From assembly GCA_031292015.1 (NCBI GenBank), contig JARLHY010000201.1:1-56355 (forward strand): a stretch of DNA of 56,355 nucleotides, written 5' to 3'. Shown here piece after piece: positions 38,561 to 47,491 of the stretch. The DNA is from Negativicutes bacterium (lineage in GTDB: Bacteria; Bacillota_C; Negativicutes; Sporomusales_B; JARLHX01). Both the position numbers and the translations under genes were made by a program. Every line of letters begins with the position of its first letter. The first letter of the stretch is position 1. A model generated the notes under the pieces. It was not told where the DNA came from, ran no database searches, and worked only from the letters and a program-made list of their open reading frames with translations.

Positions 38561-39598
38561 ATGCCGCAGGCGATCACCCATTATCTGGTTGCCTGGGAGG
38601 CGATGGAGAAAATCAGTCGGCCTCTCTGGGAAAAATACGGCAATTATGCCGGATTCGGCTCGTTCGGACCGGATTTATTTTATGTCAAGGATGTTTTTAA
38701 CCGCTGGTTTGAGCCGGAGCTGAGCTGGGATGCTGTGGCCGATCTGCAGCATTGGGGCGGGTCGCTGGATTTATTTTGTGCCATGCTGGACGTTGTTCGA
38801 GAAGAATATGATGTCGCCAGCGCCGCCGGTGAAAAGCTGTTGGCGTTTGCTATGGGATACTACAGTCATGTGATTACTGACGTCGTTTTTCATCCTTATG
38901 TGTACCGGTGTTCCCTCGATCACTGGCACAGCCACCAGCCGCCGGAGCATCGCCGACTCCACAAGCGGGTGGAGGAGCTCATTGATCTGGAGCTTCTGGC
39001 TTTCAAGGGCAAGGGGCTGCCGTCGCCCGATATTTTCCGGGTGCGGTGCGATGCCGACGGCCGGGGTCTGCTGGATGGCGATCTGGTCATGCTGCTCAGC
39101 GAGTGTCTGCCGCGGATTTATGGCGACAGAGCCCCAGTTCTGAGCGGTTGGCCCAAGCGGTATGGGATTGACGCCCCGGATCATCCTGTCAACGCAGCCT
39201 ACAGCGATTTTGCGGCGATTGTCGGCGTGCTGTATGGCACGCAAAATAGCCTGTTCAGTCCGGAGGAAGCAGAAGCTTGCCGTCTGCCGGGACCGTGGCG
39301 GACAGAGGGGCTGAGCGCTGGTTTGACCTATTCAGTTCGCGATTTATATGGTCTGGCGGTGAATGCGGTGCAGCGGATGATGGCTGTGACCTGCGATTTT
39401 TGGCAGACCGACGAGCAGGATGCCAAGGACTTTTTCGCTGACAGCGGCACGCTATATTTGGAGCAGGACTGGAATGCCGACACCGGGCTGCCGGCAGCAT
39501 GGAACGAGGAGCCGGCCAACCTGGCGGCCGATGTTTCGCGCTTCGACTTTGGGGTGGAGCTCCTGGCAACCAATTACCGCCGCTGCCAGAGGGGTTAA
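38561..39598 (+). CDS. Zinc-dependent phospholipase C family protein
   Basis: 345 residues from ATG 38561, preceded by purine-rich GGGGGAAAGGG. Zn_dep_PLPC domain features: ITHYLVAWEAM with His7, YAGFGSFGPDLFYVKD (metal Asp), and GYYSHVITDVVFHPYVYRC providing further His and Asp ligands for the three-zinc site, plus HRRLHKRVEELIDLELL. There is no signal peptide, unlike secreted clostridial phospholipases, so the enzyme appears cytoplasmic and its substrate is open. The C-terminal third is not recognised. Confidence 0.85.
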   Translation: MPQAITHYLVAWEAMEKISRPLWEKYGNYAGFGSFGPDLFYVKDVFNRWFEPELSWDAVADLQHWGGSLDLFCAMLDVVREEYDVASAAGEKLLAFAMGYYSHVITDVVFHPYVYRCSLDHWHSHQPPEHRRLHKRVEELIDLELLAFKGKGLPSPDIFRVRCDADGRGLLDGDLVMLLSECLPRIYGDRAPVLSGWPKRYGIDAPDHPVNAAYSDFAAIVGVLYGTQNSLFSPEEAEACRLPGPWRTEGLSAGLTYSVRDLYGLAVNAVQRMMAVTCDFWQTDEQDAKDFFADSGTLYLEQDWNADTGLPAAWNEEPANLAADVSRFDFGVELLATNYRRCQRG

Positions 39599-39674
39599 GG
39601 TTCATTTTCAGGATGTACTATTTTGGGCTGTATGGTATAATTAGGGCATGTTTGGATAAGGAGGAGAAGAAAAA

Positions 39675-39806
39675 ATGGCTGGCTGCAACGAAGCGAACTG
39701 CACCTGCCCGAAGGTTGAGTGCGAAAGGCACGGCAAGTGCTGTGAATGTATCAATCATCATCGTAAACTGGGCAATCAGGTTTCTTGCATGAGAGATAAA
39801 AAATAG
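39675..39806 (+). CDS. Small cysteine-rich protein (43 aa)
   Basis: 43 residues, eight of them Cys: GCNEANCTCPKVEC, then ERHGKCCECINHHR and SCMRDKK. ATG 39675 has GGAGGAGAAG a few bases upstream and the stop is TAG 39806, with a perfect terminator right after. The dense Cys/His pattern suggests one or two structural zinc or iron sites. Proteins with a CTCP-x3-C-x2-HGKCCEC core are widespread in anaerobic Firmicutes; function unknown. It may be read with the phospholipase-like gene 76 bases upstream. Confidence 0.8.
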   Translation: MAGCNEANCTCPKVECERHGKCCECINHHRKLGNQVSCMRDKK

Positions 39807-39816
39807 GTGCTCGTTA

Positions 39817-39856
39817 AAAACGACCCTGTCTTCGATTTTGAAGACAGGGTCGTTTT
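39817..39856 (+). terminator. Strong intrinsic terminator
   Basis: Perfect 17-bp arms AAAACGACCCTGTCTTC / GAAGACAGGGTCGTTTT with a GATTTT loop. Confidence 0.93.
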
Positions 39857-39961
39857 CGGCTGTTTATGGCAGGGATGTATTTATGTAACCAGGACATAAT
39901 AGTGGAAAGGGGTGTGGCTGGAGGCGAACGGACCGGCCGCGCCGGCGTGAGGGGGATTTCG

Positions 39962-40156
39962 GTGGCAGTGGAAAGGACCAAGACCGGCAACCTGGAATTT
40001 GAATTCCACGACCATATCGGCAGCGCCCACCTAATCATCACTGATACCGATACCGGACAGTCGGTGACTTTGAAGTCGGAAACCATCAGCGCTGTCCTTG
40101 GCCTGGAAAGCATGAATACCAAATCGATACTGAAGGAATTCACCCGCAAGATCTGA
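39962..40156 (+). CDS. Small hypothetical protein
   Basis: 64 residues from GTG 39962, which has GAGGGGG 6 nt upstream (the frame is open further left to 39866, but without a comparable site). Contains LEFEFHDHIGSAHLIITDTD and TGQSVTLKSETISAVLGLE, compatible with a small beta-rich fold. Not recognised. No membrane segment or signal peptide. Confidence 0.5.
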   Translation: MAVERTKTGNLEFEFHDHIGSAHLIITDTDTGQSVTLKSETISAVLGLESMNTKSILKEFTRKI

Positions 40157-40275
40157 GGGACATCCGGTCTCAGGCAAAATTCTAAGGTTACGGGGCAGGG
40201 CTTGTCTGACCTGGCTTTGCCGCGATACAGTACTGGTTTTTTCGCTCGGTCGCTCATTTGGCGCCCGGCTTTGCT

Positions 40276-40303
40276 TTGCCGGCCGGACAAGTTATGGTAT
40301 AAT
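40276..40303 (+). promoter_or_regulatory. Promoter of an exported protein gene
   Basis: TTGCCG (40276-40281), 16 nt spacer, perfect TATAAT (40298-40303), 33 bases before the start codon. Confidence 0.65.
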
Positions 40304-40335
40304 GAAACAAAGCTTACATACAGGAGGTATCCTTA

Positions 40336-40839
40336 ATGGGTCGTTTTGCAAAAGTAGCTATCATGCTTTGTCTGTGCGTCTTAGTTGCCGCCTTTTCCTC
40401 ATCCTGGGCCCAGGCCGCGCCGGAGCAGGCAATGGCCAAACCCACCAAACTGGTGTTGAAAGTTGCGGTTGATGATCCGAAACTGTGGGAGTTCACTTTT
40501 CTGACCCGCGACGGCGACTTCGCTAAACCGGTCAGTATCGTGGTAATCTGGGACACCGGCAGCGTCACCGGGGATGGCAAAACCGAGATGGCCATCGCCC
40601 AGGGCAAGCTGAACGGTGACGTGACCATCACTACCGAGCGCAATACCTATGTCAACTACCGGGTTGCGGTGCGCGGACCGAAGAATGTCCAACTGGGCTC
40701 GCTCAGCATGCAGGTCAAGAATATCGGCCAGACCGAGTTTATCAATGTCTCTACCCCGGAATTTACCGAACCCAAGCTCACCTATGGCAGCCAGACAGAC
40801 CCTGACCATGTCAATCAGCCTAACCCCTATAATCGATAG
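40336..40839 (+). CDS. Exported hypothetical protein
   Basis: 167 residues with a signal peptide (1-27, VAIMLCLCVLVAAFSSSWAQ, AQA-A site). The mature part is beta-rich (LVLKVAVDDPKLWEFTFLTR, DVTITTERNTYVNYRVAVRG) and ends in a polar tail TDPDHVNQPNPYNR. Not recognised. ATG 40336 follows AGGAGG. It has its own promoter and terminator, so it is a single-gene unit. Confidence 0.72.
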   Translation: MGRFAKVAIMLCLCVLVAAFSSSWAQAAPEQAMAKPTKLVLKVAVDDPKLWEFTFLTRDGDFAKPVSIVVIWDTGSVTGDGKTEMAIAQGKLNGDVTITTERNTYVNYRVAVRGPKNVQLGSLSMQVKNIGQTEFINVSTPEFTEPKLTYGSQTDPDHVNQPNPYNR

Positions 40840-40866
40840 GGTGTATGCCCGGTATCCAGCTGCAAT

Positions 40867-40898
40867 AAAAGGGCCGCCATTTGCTGGCGGCCCTTTTT
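40867..40898. terminator. Bidirectional intrinsic terminator
   Basis: AAAAGGGCCGCCA / TGGCGGCCCTTTT with a short TTTGC loop; shared with the convergent peroxiredoxin gene. Confidence 0.92.
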
Positions 40899-40909
40899 GT
40901 TGTTTGTCG

Positions 40910-41368
40910 CTATTTTCCCAGAGCGGTCAGCACTTCGCCGATATCAGGCAGTTCGGGGATGTCGTAAACTTTTACCCAGACGACTTTGCCATTTTCATCG
41001 ATGATGACGTTGGCCCGCTCGGAAAAGCCCTCGACCTCGCGGAAGAGACCATAGGCGGCAGCCACGCCGCCATGGGGCCAAAAATCAGCCAGCAGCTTGA
41101 CGTTGGCAACTCCCAGCTCTTTGGCCCAGGCGTTTTTGGAGGGATAGGCATCAATGCTCAGCCCCAGGGGAACGGTGTTGAGCTTTTCGAACTCGGCTAG
41201 GTTGGCTTCCAGGGATTTCATCTGCTCGGCGCACACCCGGGTCCAGGCCAGCGGGTGCCAGGATAAGAGAACTTTTTGGCCCCGATAGGAGCTAAGGTCG
41301 ACCAATTCCCCCCGGTTGTCCTTCAGAATAAATCCGGGGGCGGTGTCGCCAACGGTGATTCGGCTCAT
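40910..41368 (-). CDS. AhpC/TSA family peroxiredoxin (1-Cys type)
   Basis: 152 residues, thioredoxin fold. The peroxidatic cysteine is Cys46 in HPLAWTRVCAEQM, which matches the position of the usual PxxxT-x2-C motif, and it is the only cysteine, so no resolving Cys is available within the chain. It should reduce peroxides using an external thiol. ATG 41368 is preceded by AGGAGGAG. Divergent from the DUF1003 gene. Confidence 0.88.
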   Translation of the reverse strand: MSRITVGDTAPGFILKDNRGELVDLSSYRGQKVLLSWHPLAWTRVCAEQMKSLEANLAEFEKLNTVPLGLSIDAYPSKNAWAKELGVANVKLLADFWPHGGVAAAYGLFREVEGFSERANVIIDENGKVVWVKVYDIPELPDIGEVLTALGK

Positions 41369-41606
41369 GCAATCTCCTCCTGTTTATCATAGTGCCGCGG
41401 CCGGCAGCCGCGAAAAGACATGGTATTATAATCTAGATTTCTGCGCGGCGGCGGTGGTTCCTTCTTTTGGGCTGGCAAGATTTGGTCCGGCGGGGAGGAG
41501 TTTGACCGGCGCTGTGGAAGGTATTTCCATACTATACTCGGTTTCGGTAACACCATATTATTCTCTCCGGCCGCTGGGCGAAGAATGCAAAAGAAAGAGA
41601 GGCGAC

Positions 41607-42146
41607 ATGATGACCGAAGGGAAACATCCCCGGGGACCGGTGGCCCACTTTACTCATAAGGGACATGTGATTGCCAATGTCAACGAGGAATTTCAGAAAA
41701 AATCAAGCCTTGGGCAGCGGGTGGCGGACAGGGTGGCTCAGGTGGTGGGCAGCTGGCCGTTCATCATCATTCAGAGCGCCGTCATCGCCGCCTGGATGGC
41801 TGTTAATTCCTATCTATTATATAAAGGGGCGACCCAGCCTGGCTTTTTTGACGCCTGGGACCCTTATCCCTTTATCTTGCTAAACTTGGTGCTGAGTTTT
41901 CAGGCGGCCTATACCGGCCCGGTGGTGATGATGAGTCAGAACCGCCAGTCGGAGAAAGACCGGCTGATGGCTGAGCACGATTATCATATCAATGTGAAGG
42001 CTGAAGAGGAAATCGCGGTGATCATGGAGCATCTGGCCTATCAGGATGAGCTGCTGCACGAAATGAAGGGGCAGATGGATGCACTGGTGTTGGCCATGGC
42101 CAAAAACGAGCCTGGCTTTGGGGCATGGACCAAGGACCGGGTGTGA
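41607..42146 (+). CDS. DUF1003 family membrane protein
   Basis: 179 residues from ATG 41607 (or ATG 41610, one codon later); GAGAGG lies upstream. The open frame continues left without a ribosome site. Two hydrophobic helices (FIIIQSAVIAAWMAVNSYLL and YPFILLNLVLSFQAAYTGPV) with the DUF1003 hallmark FDAWDPYPFILLNLVLS, then VVMMSQNRQSEKDR and a C-terminal coiled coil (EEEIAVIMEHLAYQDELLHE). Function unknown. First of four closely spaced plus-strand genes. Confidence 0.88.
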   Translation: MMTEGKHPRGPVAHFTHKGHVIANVNEEFQKKSSLGQRVADRVAQVVGSWPFIIIQSAVIAAWMAVNSYLLYKGATQPGFFDAWDPYPFILLNLVLSFQAAYTGPVVMMSQNRQSEKDRLMAEHDYHINVKAEEEIAVIMEHLAYQDELLHEMKGQMDALVLAMAKNEPGFGAWTKDRV

Positions 42147-42165
42147 CGGTAGGGGAGGAAAGGCT

Positions 42166-42933
42166 ATGAATGATCAGATTTGCTCATTCTTGCGGCAAAA
42201 GGTCTGGGCGGTTGTCGGCGCGTCGGCCAATCCGGAAAAAGTCGGCTATAAAATAGTGGCTGTGCTGCGGCGGTATGGGTATACTGTCTATGCGGTCAAT
42301 CCCAAGGAGACGTCCATTGATGGGGAGCCCTGTTATCCGTCGCTTGCCGATCTGCCGGCCGTGCCGGACGCTGTTGATGTGGTGGTGCCACCGGCGGTGG
42401 CGCTGGACATCGTCGGCCAGTGCCGGCAGCTGGGAATCAAGAAGGTATGGTTTCAGCTTGGTGTGGCCAACAGTGCGGTGATTGCCGCTGCCGGCGCGCA
42501 GGGCCTGGACTTTGTCCATGGCAGGTGTGTGATGGTGGAAAGCAGCAAAATCTTTCTGCTGGGCCACAAGATCTGGGCGGTCGTCGGCAAGGGTCCGGAG
42601 GCGGCGCGGTTGACCCAGTTCCTGGCCTCCAGGGGCTATGAAGCCTATCCAGTGTATCGCGGCGCTAAGGCAGGCAGCGGTTTTGCCGCTCTGGGCAGGC
42701 TGCCTCTGCTGCCAGAGGCGGTGGTAATTGCTGCCTCGGGCCCGGTGGCGGAGGCGGCGGTGCGCGATAGCGCCAGCCTTGGCCTGAGCGCCATTTGGAT
42801 CGAGGCCGGATTTTCCGGCGATGGCCTGCTGGAGCTAGCGGTGTCCCTGGGTCTGGCTGTTGTCCACGACGCCGGACTAGAGAAGGAGTTTTCCCAGGTT
42901 ATCGCCTGCCGGTCAGGCAGCCCGGTGACCTGA
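42166..42933 (+). CDS. CoA-binding domain protein with a tandem, degenerate second domain
   Basis: 255 residues from ATG 42166 (GGGGAGG upstream). Residues 1-125 are a classical single-domain CoA-binding protein: VWAVVGASANPEKVGYKIVA, YGYTVYAVNPKETSIDGEPC, and VVVPPAVALDIVGQCRQLGI, WFQLGV. Residues about 138-255 repeat the layout (IWAVVGKGPEAARLTQFLAS, GYEAYPVYRG, AVVIAASGPVAEAAVRDSAS, IWIEAGF) but with the GASANPEK loop reduced, so this looks like a diverged duplicate. Usual YccU-type proteins have one domain of about 140 residues. Role unknown; nucleotide or acyl-CoA sensing is inference. Confidence 0.87.
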   Translation: MNDQICSFLRQKVWAVVGASANPEKVGYKIVAVLRRYGYTVYAVNPKETSIDGEPCYPSLADLPAVPDAVDVVVPPAVALDIVGQCRQLGIKKVWFQLGVANSAVIAAAGAQGLDFVHGRCVMVESSKIFLLGHKIWAVVGKGPEAARLTQFLASRGYEAYPVYRGAKAGSGFAALGRLPLLPEAVVIAASGPVAEAAVRDSASLGLSAIWIEAGFSGDGLLELAVSLGLAVVHDAGLEKEFSQVIACRSGSPVT

Positions 42934-42967
42934 GCGATATTTCGAAAAAAATCCGGGAGGAAAGCGG

Positions 42968-43705
42968 ATGAAAAGCGAAATTGCAGCACGGTTGAAACTG
43001 AAGTACTCGCCGGTGGCCATTCAATTCGGGGAGGCTAAACCGGACGGAGCTCTGGAATTTATTGAGGGACGCCGGGGGTGCGTGGCAGCTATGCTGACGG
43101 CGGCGGCCAAAGGCCGGACGGCGGTTTTCAGCCGTGCCAATTGCGGTTGCCCGGGCGGCGTGGTGGGGTTGGGGTTTGGCAACAGTCATCTTCATTTCCC
43201 CGGTGGGTTTGATTATTTTCTGTCCACTGGCCGGGGTGAGGGCTATCCGGAGGGCGAGGGCTACAAGAAGACTCCCGGACTGGTGAAGACTTTCACCGAT
43301 GTGTTGCCATATACCGATATTCCTTATCAATACGTTGTCTTCCGGCCGCTCGCCGAAGCTGAGGCATCGCCGGCAATGGTAGTGTTTTACGCCAACCCCG
43401 ATCAGCTGTCGGCCCTGGTGGTACTGGCCAACTATGATCGCCCGGGCAACGAGAATGTCATCATCCCCTTTGGGGCAGGCTGCCATTCGACCTGCCTGAT
43501 CCCCTGGCACGAGGCCTCAAAGGAGGCGCCACGGGCGGTGGTAGGCATGACTGACATCACGGCCCGGCCGTATATCGACGCCGATCTGTTGTCCTTCAGT
43601 ATGCCGTATGGCCTTTTTCGGGAGATGGAGGACAATGTGGCCGGCAGTTTCCTGGATAAGAAGGACTGGCAGAAGGTGGCTGCACGGATTCCCGATTCCA
43701 AGTAG
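42968..43705 (+). CDS. DUF169 family protein
   Basis: 245 residues. Recognisable DUF169 pattern: LKYSPVAIQFGEAKPDG near the start, CVAAMLTAAAKGRTAVFSRA then NCGCPGGVVGLGFG with conserved cysteines, and late FGAGCHSTCLIPWHEA and RPYIDADLLSFSMPYGLF. Conserved Cys residues suggest metal or cofactor binding; the family is common in anaerobes with no fixed function. It lies 34 bases after the CoA-binding gene. Confidence 0.88.
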   Translation: MKSEIAARLKLKYSPVAIQFGEAKPDGALEFIEGRRGCVAAMLTAAAKGRTAVFSRANCGCPGGVVGLGFGNSHLHFPGGFDYFLSTGRGEGYPEGEGYKKTPGLVKTFTDVLPYTDIPYQYVVFRPLAEAEASPAMVVFYANPDQLSALVVLANYDRPGNENVIIPFGAGCHSTCLIPWHEASKEAPRAVVGMTDITARPYIDADLLSFSMPYGLFREMEDNVAGSFLDKKDWQKVAARIPDSK

Positions 43706-43758
43706 AGCGAGAGACCGTTTGGCGTATACCGGCAGGCGGCTAAAGGCAGGGAGGAACG

Positions 43759-44427
43759 ATGATCATTATAGAGGAAGCCTTTCGCAGCGCTTTTCCTGGA
43801 GCCAACCTGGGGGTGCTGGCGATGGGCGGCGTAGTCAATCCTGCGACCCATCCCGGGCTGGAGGGCCGTAAGACTGAACTGGAGAACGGGCTCAGGGCCA
43901 GATTCGCCGGTGCTGACAGAGCCTCGCTGAAGCAATTGGCGGCGGTCAAAGCCTATGATGCTTACTACCGGAATTTTGACAAGAGCTATCATGTGTTGCT
44001 GCAGCTGGAATCGGTGGCGCTGAAGGGGAAGGTCATCCCCAGCGTGGCGGCGTTGGTAGAGGCGATGTTCATGGCTGAGCTCAAGAATATGCTGCTCACC
44101 GCCGGTCATGATCTGGATAAAGTGGCCGGACCGCTCACTCTCGGTGTTTCCGCGGGGGGCGAGACCTATCAGGGTATCCGCGGCCGGCAGGAGACGATGA
44201 AGGCCGGGGACATGATGATTAGTGACACGGGCGGAATTATTTCCAGTGTGCTCTATGGGCCGGATGCCCGTACCTCGATCGCCTCTGACACCAGCAGGGT
44301 GATGTTTACCGTCTACGCTCCGGCAGGGGTCGGTGCGGCGGCGGTGGCGGCTCACCTTGGCGATATCGAAGGGTATGTGCGCCTGGTGGCGCCGGCCGCG
44401 CTGACGCTGACTTCAGCCGTCCTCTAA
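43759..44427 (+). CDS. B3/B4 tRNA-binding-domain family protein
   Basis: 222 residues resembling the free-standing B3/B4 domain found in the phenylalanyl-tRNA synthetase beta subunit. Landmarks are the N-terminal FPGANLGVLAMGGVVNPATH, KAYDAYYRNFDKSYHVLLQL, IPSVAALVEAMFMAELKNML and GETYQGIRGRQETMKAGDMM. Such solo proteins may bind or edit aminoacyl-tRNA or small molecules. Last gene of the four-gene run, followed by a terminator. Confidence 0.82.
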   Translation: MIIIEEAFRSAFPGANLGVLAMGGVVNPATHPGLEGRKTELENGLRARFAGADRASLKQLAAVKAYDAYYRNFDKSYHVLLQLESVALKGKVIPSVAALVEAMFMAELKNMLLTAGHDLDKVAGPLTLGVSAGGETYQGIRGRQETMKAGDMMISDTGGIISSVLYGPDARTSIASDTSRVMFTVYAPAGVGAAAVAAHLGDIEGYVRLVAPAALTLTSAVL

Positions 44428-44454
44428 GCAGATAGATCCCAAAACAGGCACAAC

Positions 44455-44503
44455 AAGAGGCCGACCTGGCTGATCCGCACGTGACAGCCGGTCGGCCTCT
44501 TTT
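44455..44503 (+). terminator. Intrinsic terminator of the DUF1003-B3/4 run
   Basis: AAGAGGCCGACC / GGTCGGCCTCTT with an inner TGGCTG / CAGCC pairing and T-run. Confidence 0.9.
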
Positions 44504-44567
44504 GCATTACATTGCTTAAAATTGCCAATTTTCAACAAAAAAGGGATTGTTGGGAGGAATAGGGGCT

Positions 44568-44624
44568 ATGGCGTCAAATATAATTATTGTATTTTCGCTT
44601 ATTTATAGCAAATTTTGGATCTAA
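44568..44624 (+). CDS. Possible 18-residue leader peptide
   Basis: ATG 44568 follows GGGAGG at a good distance and reads MASNIIIVFSLIYSKFWI before TAA. It is hydrophobic and ends 35 bases before the kinase start. It might be a leader peptide or chance. Confidence 0.25.
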   Translation: MASNIIIVFSLIYSKFWI

Positions 44625-44658
44625 CTCGAGATTATCGTTGCGGTTGGGATGGGTGGGA

Positions 44659-47370
44659 ATGAAGCGGTTCGAGGAGATGACCAGAGACCAGCTTATTGAC
44701 GAATTGGCCCAAATGCAAAGACTGAACGGCGAACTGAGCGAAAGACTTGACAAGATTGTATTGGCAAAGCAAGAACAGAATTATTTATTTGAGCAGCTGC
44801 AGTCTGACAACCGACCATGGACAGCCCTTTTAGAGATGGTTCCCTGCGGCGTTTCCATCGCCACCGGCTCGGACTGCCGGGAAATCCGCCACAATCCGGT
44901 AGCGGCTGAATTTCTGCGGATCAAACCCTGGGAAAGTCTATCCCTTGCGGCAGACAAAGTGCCGCTGAAGATTTTGCAGGATGGGGCGGAGATTGCGCTG
45001 GCGGAACTGCCCATTCGGAGGGCTGTGTGGCACGGCGAGATGGTCAACGATGTGGAACTGGAATTCGTCTGGGAGGACGGAGTCCGCAAGGTGGCGGTGT
45101 GTTCGGCGCGGCCTCTTTACGATGCGGCAGGCAATATTACCGGCGGGATACTGAGTCACGAAGAAATCACCGCGCGCAAGGCGATGGAGGAGGAGCTTCG
45201 TCACAGCGAGTCTCTCCTCAGGGCGGTGATCGACAACAGTTCAGATCCGATCTTTGTCAAGGACCGCAGCGGCCGGTTCCTGATGGCCAATCCGGCCACC
45301 GAAAAGGCAAAAGGAGTGTCTTTTGCCGAAATGGCAGGCAGGACAATGGCTGAGCTTGGTTGTGACCAGCAGATTGGCAAATCCCTAATGGAGACTGATG
45401 AACGGATCATGGCGTCAGGCCAGGCTGAGGTAGTGGAGGAACTGATCGATACCCCGGAGGGTCGCCGTATTTTCCTGTCGACCAAATCGCCGTGGCGCGA
45501 CGCGGCGGGTGGCGTTATCGGCCTTATCGGTGTATCGCATGACATCCATGAGCGGAAGCTGATGGAGGCGGAGTTGCTCCGGCACCGCGATCACCTGCAG
45601 ACCTCGGTCGAAGAACGGACCGAACAACTGGCCAGAAAGAACAGTGAACTGACAGCAATTATCGATGGCATCAGCGATTATTTCTATGCTCTGGATAAAG
45701 AGTGGCGGTTTACCTTTGCCAACAGCAAATACCGGAAGATGGCGGAGGAGATGGGGCACGACGACTTGATCGGCAGATCGGTCTGGGAAGTATTTCCCCG
45801 GACGGTGGGCACCGACTATTATCGCAAATTCCAGGCAGCAGTTGTCGCCAAGACCCCGGTCAATCTGTTGCGCAGTCGGGAGTATGCGCCAGGCTGGTTT
45901 GACACCAACATTTATCCCTACGAACACGGCGTACTGGTATATTTCCGCGATGTCACCATCGAGAAACAGGCGACCGAGAAAATAAAGCAACAGACGCAAC
46001 TGCTTGAGCTGGCCCACGACTATATCATGATTCGGGATATGGACAACCGGATCAGCTATTGGAACCACGGCGCCGAGGCCGGTTATGGCTGGAGCCGGGG
46101 CGAGGCGGTGGGACAGGAGATCCAGGAGCTGCTTCACACCATTTATCCCGAACCGCCGGAAAATATCAGGGACAGTCTCCTGCTCAAAGGGTACTGGGAA
46201 GGCGAACTGATCGACCGGCGAAAAGACGGGCGGCAAATCGTCGTCAGGAGCTGTCAGACATTGACCCGGGACCCCAAGGGCGAGCCGGAGGCTATTTTGG
46301 AGATCGCTCATGATATCACCGCTCAGAAACAGGCGGAAGAGCTTTTCGCCAAGGCTTTTCATATCAATCCCAACATGATGTTGATCGCGACCCTCACCGA
46401 GTGGCGGTTCCTGGATGTCAATGAAACCTTTGCCCGGTCGGTGGGGAGATCCCGCGATGAGATCGTCGGTAATACCTCTGAGGGGATCGGGCTGTGGGCT
46501 GACGAGGTGGAGCGGGAGCAAGCGCGAGCCTTGTTTTTAGCCGAGGGGCGACTGCGCAATTTCCTCATGCACTATGCCGCCAAATCAGGCGAACAACGCC
46601 TTGCGCTGCTGTCGGCCGACATCATCACCGTGGGCGATCAGCCCTGTTCGCTGTCTGTTTTCACCGACATTACCGAACAGAAAAAATTTGAAGCCGAACT
46701 GGCCCATCTGGACAGGCTGAATGCCGTGGGCGAAATGGCGGCAGCCATCGGGCACGAGGTCCGCAATCCCATGACCACCGTCCGGGGCTATCTGCAGATG
46801 TTCGCCAGTAACCCTGTCTTTGAAAAACAGTGGGAATCGATCGATCTGATGATCGAGGAACTCGACCGGGCCAATATCATCATCAGCTAGTTTTTGTCAC
46901 TGGCCAAAAATAAGGCCATCAGCCGCAAAGAAACCGACCTGAACAAGGTGATCCGGAGCATCTTCCCGCTGCTGCAGGCCGACGCCTTCCGGGTCAACAG
47001 CCAAATCCAGCTAAACTTTGGGCTCATTCCCACCGTGATGGCTGATGAGAAAGAACTGCGGCAATGTATTCTCAATCTGGTCCGCAATGGACTGGAAGCC
47101 ATGCCTGACGGCGGCTCGGTCAGCATCAGCACCTTGGCGGCAGGCGGTGAGGTGACCCTGACTGTCCAGGATGAAGGGGCCGGTATTCCGCCTGAAGTCC
47201 AGGCCAAACTGGGGACGCCGTTTTTAACTACCAAGGAGCATGGTACCGGGCTGGGTCTTGCGGTATGCTATTCGATCGCCGAGCGGCACCGCGCCAGGAT
47301 CGAGGTCGAAACCGGTCCGGGCGGGACGGCTTTTCACTTCATCTTTAATTCGGATGTTGTAAAGAAATAA
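44659..47370 (+). pseudogene. Multi-PAS sensor histidine kinase interrupted by an in-frame amber codon
   Basis: The frame from ATG 44659 continues to 47370 with one TAG at 46888-46890. Order: coil (LIDELAQMQRLNGELSERLD), about five PAS/PAC modules (residues about 45-660, e.g. DNSSDPIFVKDRSGRFLMAN, YFYALDKEWRFTFANSKYRK, ISYWNHGAEAGYGWSRGEAV), phospho-acceptor His699 in AIGHEVRNP, then the stop at codon 744, then FLSLAKNKAISRKE, the N-box LNLVRNGLEA and HGTGLGLAVCYSI. In the paralogue at 33.1 kb the same place reads IISEYLSLA, so the codon was most likely Glu (GAG to TAG). Without suppression the product has no ATPase domain. No membrane helix: a cytoplasmic sensor. Confidence 0.87.
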
Positions 47371-47380
47371 AACAAGACCG

Positions 47381-47436
47381 GTGCATAAGGAAGTGGAGCA
47401 GTCTCGGTTTTGAGACTGCTCCACTTCCTTATGCAC
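47381..47436. repeat. Perfect 25-bp hairpin between convergent genes
   Basis: GTGCATAAGGAAGTGGAGCA plus GTCTC on the left (47381-47405) is exactly complementary to 47412-47436, with the loop GGTTTT. There is no T-run on either side. It may stop transcription from both sides or be a small repeat or integration remnant. Confidence 0.8.
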
Positions 47437-47491
47437 GTCAAAGTGCAGAATTCACTCAAATTAGGCAGCAAGCTGTATGGGGGCAAAAGGG

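Noticed and set aside
46888..46890. Pyrrolysine decoding of the amber codon
   Set aside because: The paralogue has Glu here, no pyl genes are in the window, and a single GAG to TAG change is simpler.
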